Assembly (NCBI GenBank): GCA_030625695.1
Contig: DAOUQK010000018.1
Coordinates: forward strand, 1-21,645
DNA from: Paracoccaceae bacterium
GTDB lineage: Bacteria; Pseudomonadota; Alphaproteobacteria; Rhodobacterales; Rhodobacteraceae
Length of the DNA stretch: 21,645 bases
Reading direction: 5' to 3'
The translations under genes were made by a program, and so were the position numbers. Positions 16,293 through 21,645 of the stretch are shown in pieces. Below the pieces are notes generated by a model. The model was not told the origin of the DNA. It did not search any database and saw only the letters and a list, made by a program, of their open reading frames with translations. Within the stretch, counting starts at the first letter, position 1; each line of letters begins with the position of its first letter.

Positions 16293-19200
16293 ATGCCCAA
16301 GCCCAAGCCCACGCCCACGCCCAAATCCGGCCAAATTTCTGTTGGCGGTGCGCCCGAAGGCTTTGACGCCCGCTTGATCCTTGACGAAGCGGCAAAATCG
16401 GGTCGGCCGGTGATGCACATCGCGCGCGATGACAAACGTCTGGCCGCCACGCGGGCCGCCTTGGCGTTCTTTGCCCCCGACATGCCCGTCTTTACCTTTC
16501 CGGGCTGGGATTGCCTGCCGTATGACCGGGTGTCGCCCAATGCCGACATTTCGGCCGCGCGGATGGCAACCTTGGCGGCCCTGGTGCACAAAATGCCGAC
16601 GCAGTTCGTGCTGCTGACCACCCTGAACGCCGCCACTCAGCGGGTGCCTGCCCGCGCGGTTTTGCGCGAGGCCGCATTCACCGCCCATGTTGGCGACCGC
16701 ATAGACGACGCGGGCCTGCGCAGTTTTCTGGTGCGCATGGGGTACGTGCAAAGCCCGACGGTTATGGAACCTGGCGACTATGCCATTCGCGGCGGCATCA
16801 TTGATATCTATCCACCGGGCGAAGGTGGGCCGGTGCGGCTTGATCTGTTTGGAGACGTGCTGGACGGCGCGCGCCGGTTTGATCCGACCACGCAACGCAC
16901 CACTGAAAAGCTGGATATGATCGAACTCGCCCCGGTGTCCGAAGTGATCCTGGACGAGGCCGCGATCACCCGGTTCCGCCAGAATTACCGGATCGAATTT
17001 GGCGCGGCCGGCACCGATGATCCGTTGTACGAGGCCGTGAGTGCCGGACGCAAACACGCCGGTGTCGATCATTGGTTGCCGTTCTTTCACGCCGACCTTG
17101 AAACCTTGTTCGACTATTTGCCCGCCGCGACCATCACGCTGGATGACCAGACCACACCTACCCGCCTGACCCGCTGGGAGATGATCGAAGATCAATATGA
17201 AACCCGGGCCCTGGCGATGCAGTCCAAATCGCGCATCGACAGCGTTTACAAACCATTACCCCCCGGTCAGTTGTATCTGGACGATGCGGCGTGGGAGGTT
17301 TGCGTGGGTGACCGCCGCCAGTTGCAATTCAACCCGCTGGCGCAGGCTAGTGGCCCTGGTGTGGTGGACGCAGGCGGGCGCATCGGGCGTAATTTTTCAC
17401 CTGAACGTCAACAGGAAAACATAAGCCTTTTTGGGGCTTTGGCGGATCATATTAACGCAAGACTTGAACAAGGTCCGGTGGTCGTCGCCTCGTATTCCAA
17501 AGGCGCACGTGAACGTCTGGCAGGCTTGATCGAAGACGAAGGCATGGGCGAAACCATCGCCATAAGTGACGCGACAAGGCTGGGCAAACGCGGGCTGTAC
17601 CTGGCTGTCTGGGCGCTGGAACACGGGTTCGAGGCACCGGGCCTGACGGTGATTTCGGAACAGGACGTTCTTGGCGATCGCCTGATCCGCGCTCCGAAAA
17701 AGCGCCGCAAAGCCGAGAATTTCCTGAGCGAAGCACAAAGCCTGTCACCCGGCGATCTGGTGGTGCATCTGGACCATGGCATCGGGCGGTATCACGGGCT
17801 TGAAGTGATCACGGCGGCGGGCGCTGCCCATGAATGCCTGTCGCTGGAATATGCCGAGAATTCAAAGCTGTACCTGCCGGTAGAGAACATCGAACTGCTG
17901 TCGCGTTATGGCCATGAAGAAGGGCTGTTGGACAAACTGGGCGGTGGTGCCTGGCAGTCGAAAAAGGCTAAGCTGAAACAACGCATCCGCGATATGGCCG
18001 AACGCCTGATCCGCGTCGCTGCCGAACGCGCCCTGCGCCGCGCCCCCATTCTGGAACCGCCCCCCGGCGCGTGGGACGCGTTTTCGGCGCGCTTTCCTTA
18101 TCAAGAAACCGACGACCAGCTAAGCGCCATAAGCGATGTGATCGACGATCTGACCTCTGGCCTGCCGATGGACCGGTTGGTTTGCGGCGACGTCGGTTTT
18201 GGTAAAACCGAAGTGGCGATGCGCGCGGCTTTTGTCGCCGCCATGTCCGGGGTGCAGGTGGCAATCGTGGCGCCAACCACCCTGTTGGCGCGTCAGCATT
18301 ACGCGACGTTTGCCGAACGGTTCAGGGGGTTTCCCATCGAAGTCCGGCAATTATCGCGCTTTGTCAGTTTGGCTGACGCCAATAAAACCCGCGAAGGTAT
18401 GTCGCGCGGCACAGTGGACATTGTCATCGGCACCCATGCGTTGCTGGCCAAATCCATCCGGTTCCACAATCTTGGCCTGCTGATCATCGACGAAGAACAA
18501 CATTTTGGTGTCTCGCACAAAGAGCGGCTGAAAGCCATGCGCACCGACATTCACGTATTGACCCTGACCGCCACGCCGATCCCGCGAACACTTCAACTGT
18601 CGCTCTCAGGTGTCCGGGATCTAAGCATAATCGGCACGCCTCCGGTGGACCGTCTGGCGATCCGTACCTATGTGAGCGAATTCGACGGCATCACCATCCG
18701 CGAGGCGTTGCTGCGCGAACATTACCGTGGCGGGCAAAGTTTCTATGTGGTGCCCCGGGTCAGTGACCTGCCGGAAATTCAGGCATTTTTGGCCGATCAC
18801 GTGCCCGAAGTAACCGTGGTCACGGCGCATGGCCAGATGGCGGCGGGGCAGTTGGACGAGCGGATGAATGCGTTTTATGACGGTAAATATGACGTACTTC
18901 TAGCCACGACGATTGTTGAATCCGGGTTGGACATTCCCACGGCCAACACCATGATCGTGCACCGTGCAGATATGTTCGGTCTGGCGCAATTGTACCAGAT
19001 TAGAGGCCGGGTTGGCCGCTCAAAAACCCGCGCTTATGCCTATCTGACCACACGCCCCCGCAAACCCCTGACGGTGACGGCGCAAAAACGTCTGCGTGTG
19101 CTTGGCTCGCTGGATCAACTGGGGGCAGGGTTCACGCTGGCGTCGCAGGATCTGGACATTCGTGGGGCTGGCAATCTGCTGGGCGAGGAACAGTCGGGGC

Positions 19201-19784
19201 AAATGCGCGACGTCGGGTATGAACTTTATCAATCCATGCTGGAAGAGGCGATTGCCAAGATTCGCGCTGGTGAAATGGAGGGGTTGGCCGAAGCGGATGG
19301 CCAATGGGCGCCGCTGATCAATCTGGGTGTGCCGGTGCTGATCCCGGAAAAGTATGTGCCTGATCTCGACGTAAGGTTGGGGCTTTATCGTCGGCTTTCA
19401 TCGCTAACCACCAAAGTGGAATTGGAAGGGTTCGCGGCAGAACTGATCGACCGGTTCGGAGAATTACCGAAAGAGGTCAACACCTTGCTGTTGGTTGTGC
19501 GCATCAAGGCGATGTGTAAACGCGCAGGAATCGCCAAACTGGACGGCGGGCCCAAGGGTGCTACGATCCGCTTTCACAACGACAAATTCGCGTCACCCAA
19601 GGGGCTGGTGGAATTCATCGAAGATCAAAGAGGTCTGGCGAAAGTGCGCGACAACAAAATCATCGTGCGGCGTGACTGGAAGCTGGACAGCGATAAGATC
19701 AAAGGCGCCTTCGCGATTTCGCGCGATCTGGCTGCAAAGGTCAAAGCCGCCGGGGCTGGCGCAAAAGGATCGTCCAGGCCGTAG
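16293..19784 (+). CDS. mfd: Transcription-repair coupling factor Mfd
   Basis: 1163 residues, normal for the family. Mfd is a DNA translocase that removes RNA polymerase stalled at lesions and recruits UvrA. The UvrB-like N-terminal region is followed by the RNA-polymerase-interacting domain (VVHLDHGIGRYHGLE, from ~residue 490). The SF2 helicase core has Walker A GDVGFGKTE (~632), DEEQHFG (~733), TATPIPRTL and the C-terminal QIRGRVGRSKTRAYAYL motif (~900), and the TRCF domain (~1015-1115) closes the protein. The start is ATG 16293, 1 base after the upstream stop; an open extension to 16236 lies inside the previous gene. The N terminus PKPKPTPTPK is encoded by CCCAAG/CCCACG hexamers. It is convergent with gyrA, 45 bases apart, with no clear terminator. 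Confidence 0.98.
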   Translation: MPKPKPTPTPKSGQISVGGAPEGFDARLILDEAAKSGRPVMHIARDDKRLAATRAALAFFAPDMPVFTFPGWDCLPYDRVSPNADISAARMATLAALVHKMPTQFVLLTTLNAATQRVPARAVLREAAFTAHVGDRIDDAGLRSFLVRMGYVQSPTVMEPGDYAIRGGIIDIYPPGEGGPVRLDLFGDVLDGARRFDPTTQRTTEKLDMIELAPVSEVILDEAAITRFRQNYRIEFGAAGTDDPLYEAVSAGRKHAGVDHWLPFFHADLETLFDYLPAATITLDDQTTPTRLTRWEMIEDQYETRALAMQSKSRIDSVYKPLPPGQLYLDDAAWEVCVGDRRQLQFNPLAQASGPGVVDAGGRIGRNFSPERQQENISLFGALADHINARLEQGPVVVASYSKGARERLAGLIEDEGMGETIAISDATRLGKRGLYLAVWALEHGFEAPGLTVISEQDVLGDRLIRAPKKRRKAENFLSEAQSLSPGDLVVHLDHGIGRYHGLEVITAAGAAHECLSLEYAENSKLYLPVENIELLSRYGHEEGLLDKLGGGAWQSKKAKLKQRIRDMAERLIRVAAERALRRAPILEPPPGAWDAFSARFPYQETDDQLSAISDVIDDLTSGLPMDRLVCGDVGFGKTEVAMRAAFVAAMSGVQVAIVAPTTLLARQHYATFAERFRGFPIEVRQLSRFVSLADANKTREGMSRGTVDIVIGTHALLAKSIRFHNLGLLIIDEEQHFGVSHKERLKAMRTDIHVLTLTATPIPRTLQLSLSGVRDLSIIGTPPVDRLAIRTYVSEFDGITIREALLREHYRGGQSFYVVPRVSDLPEIQAFLADHVPEVTVVTAHGQMAAGQLDERMNAFYDGKYDVLLATTIVESGLDIPTANTMIVHRADMFGLAQLYQIRGRVGRSKTRAYAYLTTRPRKPLTVTAQKRLRVLGSLDQLGAGFTLASQDLDIRGAGNLLGEEQSGQMRDVGYELYQSMLEEAIAKIRAGEMEGLAEADGQWAPLINLGVPVLIPEKYVPDLDVRLGLYRRLSSLTTKVELEGFAAELIDRFGELPKEVNTLLLVVRIKAMCKRAGIAKLDGGPKGATIRFHNDKFASPKGLVEFIEDQRGLAKVRDNKIIVRRDWKLDSDKIKGAFAISRDLAAKVKAAGAGAKGSSRP

Positions 19785-19829
19785 GGCCGGGTTCACCCAG
19801 CCCCACGGCATAATCGCGGCGACAAGGAC

Positions 19830-21645
19830 TTAGTCCTGTTCGGCCATGTCATCCTCATCTTCATCGCCCTGATCGGCGATCCAAGCGACCGAGACCACTT
19901 CTTCGCCTTTGCCGGTGTTGAACACATTCACCCCACCTGCACTGCGCGAACGGAAGGAAATACCGTTTACTGGCACCCGGATCGATTGACCCTTTGAGGT
20001 GGCGAGCATGATCTGATCTTCCAGTTCGACAGGGAAAGACGCAACCAATTCGCCGCCACGCATCGCCTTGTCCATCGCCGCGACACCCATGCCGCCACGT
20101 CCGCGCACAGGGTATCCGTGGGAGGAGCTTAGCTTGCCACTGCCCCCTGCTGTGATGGTCAGGATCAGGTTTTCCGCGGCCCGCATATCTTCATAGCGTT
20201 CCTGAGTGATTTCGGTTTCTGTCGCAGGTGCCTCTTCGTCGGTCGGGGTGGGTTCCTCCGCCTCATCGACTCCGGCAGCGGCCCGGCGCATTTTGAGATA
20301 GGCGATCCGCTCATCCGATGTGGCCTTGAAGTGGTTGATCACCGACATGGAAACCACCCGGTCTGACCCGCTTAGTCGGATGCCGCGCACGCCCACGGAC
20401 GAGCGGCTGTTGAACACCCGCACTTCGGTGGTTGGGAAACGGATGGCGCGGCCTGCGTTGGTGATCAGCATCACGTCTTCATCGTCCGAACAGATGCGTA
20501 CATTGATCAGTTCGGTGCCGACGTGATCGTCTTCGAATTTCATCGCGATCTTGCCGTTGCGTTTGACATTGGTGAAATCTGACAACCGGTTACGGCGCAC
20601 AGTTCCGGCAGATGTGGCAAACACCACCTGCAAATCGTCCCAATCTTTTTCGTCCCGGTCCACCGGCATGATCGCGGCAATCGAAACACCCGTGGGGATC
20701 GGCAGGATGTTGACCACCGCCTTGCCTTTGGCGGTTCGGCCACCTTGCGGCAAACGCCAGGTTTTCAGCTTATAGGCCATGCCATCGGTGGTGAAGAACA
20801 GAAGTTGCGTATGGGTATTGGCGACGAACAGGGTGGTGACCACGTCCTCTTCTTTGGTGGCCATGCCCGACACACCTTTGCCGCCGCGCCGTTGCGCCCG
20901 GAAATCGACCAGCGGTGTGCGTTTGATATAGCCGCCCGAGGTCACGGTCACGACCATGTCTTCGCGTTCGATCAGGTCTTCGTCTTCCATATCGCCGGAC
21001 CAGTCGACAATCTGGGTGCGACGGGGGACGGCAAATTGTTCACGAACTTCACTCAGCTCTTCGCGAATGATGCCCATGATCCGCTCGCGACTGCCCAGAA
21101 TCTCAAGGTATTCCTTGATCTTGCCAGCCAGTTCCCGAAGCTCGTCCGTCACCTCTTTGACACCAATCTGGGTCAGGCGTTGCAGGCGTAGTTCCAGAAT
21201 CGCGCGGGCCTGGGTTTCGCTAAGATTATAGGTGCCGTCATCATTGGCGGTATGGGTCGGATCATCAATCAAGGCGATGTATTCCAGGATCGGCTGGGCC
21301 GGCCAGCGCCGCGTCATCAGTTTTTCGCGGGCTTCGGCGGCATCCGCAGACTGGCGGATGGTGGCGACAACTTCGTCTATATTGGTGACGGCCACGGCCA
21401 GACCACACAAGATATGGCTGCGTTCACGGGCTTTGCGCAATTCAAACGCGGTGCGGCGCGCGACCACATCTTCGCGAAAGTCCAGGAATGAGGTGAGGAA
21501 GCGACGTAATGTCAGGGTTTCCGGGCGCCCGCTATTGAGCGCCAGCATGTTGCAGCCAAAGTAGGTCTGCATTGGCGAGAAGCGGAACAGTTGGTTCAGC
21601 ACCACCTCGGCGGTGGCATCGCGCTTCAGTTCAATCACCACCCGC
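19830..21645 (-). CDS. gyrA: DNA gyrase subunit A, C-terminal two thirds (5' end outside window)
   Basis: 604 residues plus stop are visible; the gene continues past the right edge, so the active-site tyrosine and quinolone-resistance region are not seen. The visible part starts in VVIELKRDA, covers the coiled-coil end of the breakage-reunion domain (residues to ~210) and the beta-pinwheel C-terminal domain. The GyrA box QRRGGKG (20874-20894) shows this is GyrA, which wraps DNA and supports negative supercoiling, and not ParC. Between pinwheel blades there is an acidic insert rich in Glu, Thr and Pro (about 20186-20292), and the protein ends in an acidic tail (DQGDEDEDDMAEQD). It is convergent with mfd. 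Confidence 0.97.
   Translation of the reverse strand, partial: RVVIELKRDATAEVVLNQLFRFSPMQTYFGCNMLALNSGRPETLTLRRFLTSFLDFREDVVARRTAFELRKARERSHILCGLAVAVTNIDEVVATIRQSADAAEAREKLMTRRWPAQPILEYIALIDDPTHTANDDGTYNLSETQARAILELRLQRLTQIGVKEVTDELRELAGKIKEYLEILGSRERIMGIIREELSEVREQFAVPRRTQIVDWSGDMEDEDLIEREDMVVTVTSGGYIKRTPLVDFRAQRRGGKGVSGMATKEEDVVTTLFVANTHTQLLFFTTDGMAYKLKTWRLPQGGRTAKGKAVVNILPIPTGVSIAAIMPVDRDEKDWDDLQVVFATSAGTVRRNRLSDFTNVKRNGKIAMKFEDDHVGTELINVRICSDDEDVMLITNAGRAIRFPTTEVRVFNSRSSVGVRGIRLSGSDRVVSMSVINHFKATSDERIAYLKMRRAAAGVDEAEEPTPTDEEAPATETEITQERYEDMRAAENLILTITAGGSGKLSSSHGYPVRGRGGMGVAAMDKAMRGGELVASFPVELEDQIMLATSKGQSIRVPVNGISFRSRSAGGVNVFNTGKGEEVVSVAWIADQGDEDEDDMAEQD

Overview
The window looks like the chromosome of an alphaproteobacterium, most likely a Rhodobacterales member (Roseobacter group). 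The evidence is a GC-rich, tightly packed gene order, a trkA-trkH-hfq-hflX cluster, a HemB of the zinc-independent type, a small membrane-protein family that I associate with this order sitting directly before mfd, and a GyrA with an acidic insert in its C-terminal domain. The taxonomic call is inference from gene content; no rRNA or tRNA gene was seen.

Left edge (1-3304): the window opens inside a gene. Its first ~125 visible residues look like the C-terminal end of a cobalamin/iron-sulfur reductive dehalogenase (RdhA), joined in frame to a complete phthalate-dioxygenase-reductase-type module (flavin, NAD(P)H and plant-type 2Fe-2S domains). This is the architecture of self-sufficient, respiration-independent RdhAs and is the most interesting item here. 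An intergenic compound palindrome follows, then an FNR/NnrR-type box in front of an nnrS-like gene, then a convergent cysteine-containing putative lipoprotein.

Middle left (3422-7962): trkA and trkH (potassium uptake), then hfq (RNA chaperone) and hflX (ribosome-associated GTPase), all on the + strand with very short spacers or overlaps.

Middle (8025-12673): on the - strand, a SnoaL/NTF2-like small protein and a large penicillin-acylase-family Ntn hydrolase with a membrane anchor. Divergent from the acylase is a 3-hydroxyisobutyrate-dehydrogenase-family reductase. It is followed by a perfect 26-bp inverted-repeat element and a convergent SYLF-domain putative lipoprotein.

Middle right (12833-15641): on the - strand, a secreted serralysin-like metalloprotease with eleven RTX nonapeptides. 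It is preceded by a possible 24-32 residue hydrophobic leader peptide that contains a perfect 12-bp tandem repeat. hemB lies upstream of it.

Right (15767-21645): a small multi-spanning membrane protein directly abutting mfd (transcription-repair coupling factor), then the convergent 3' two thirds of gyrA, which runs off the window. No gene-free stretch exceeds about 240 bases. No CRISPR array, transposase gene or prophage gene was seen.
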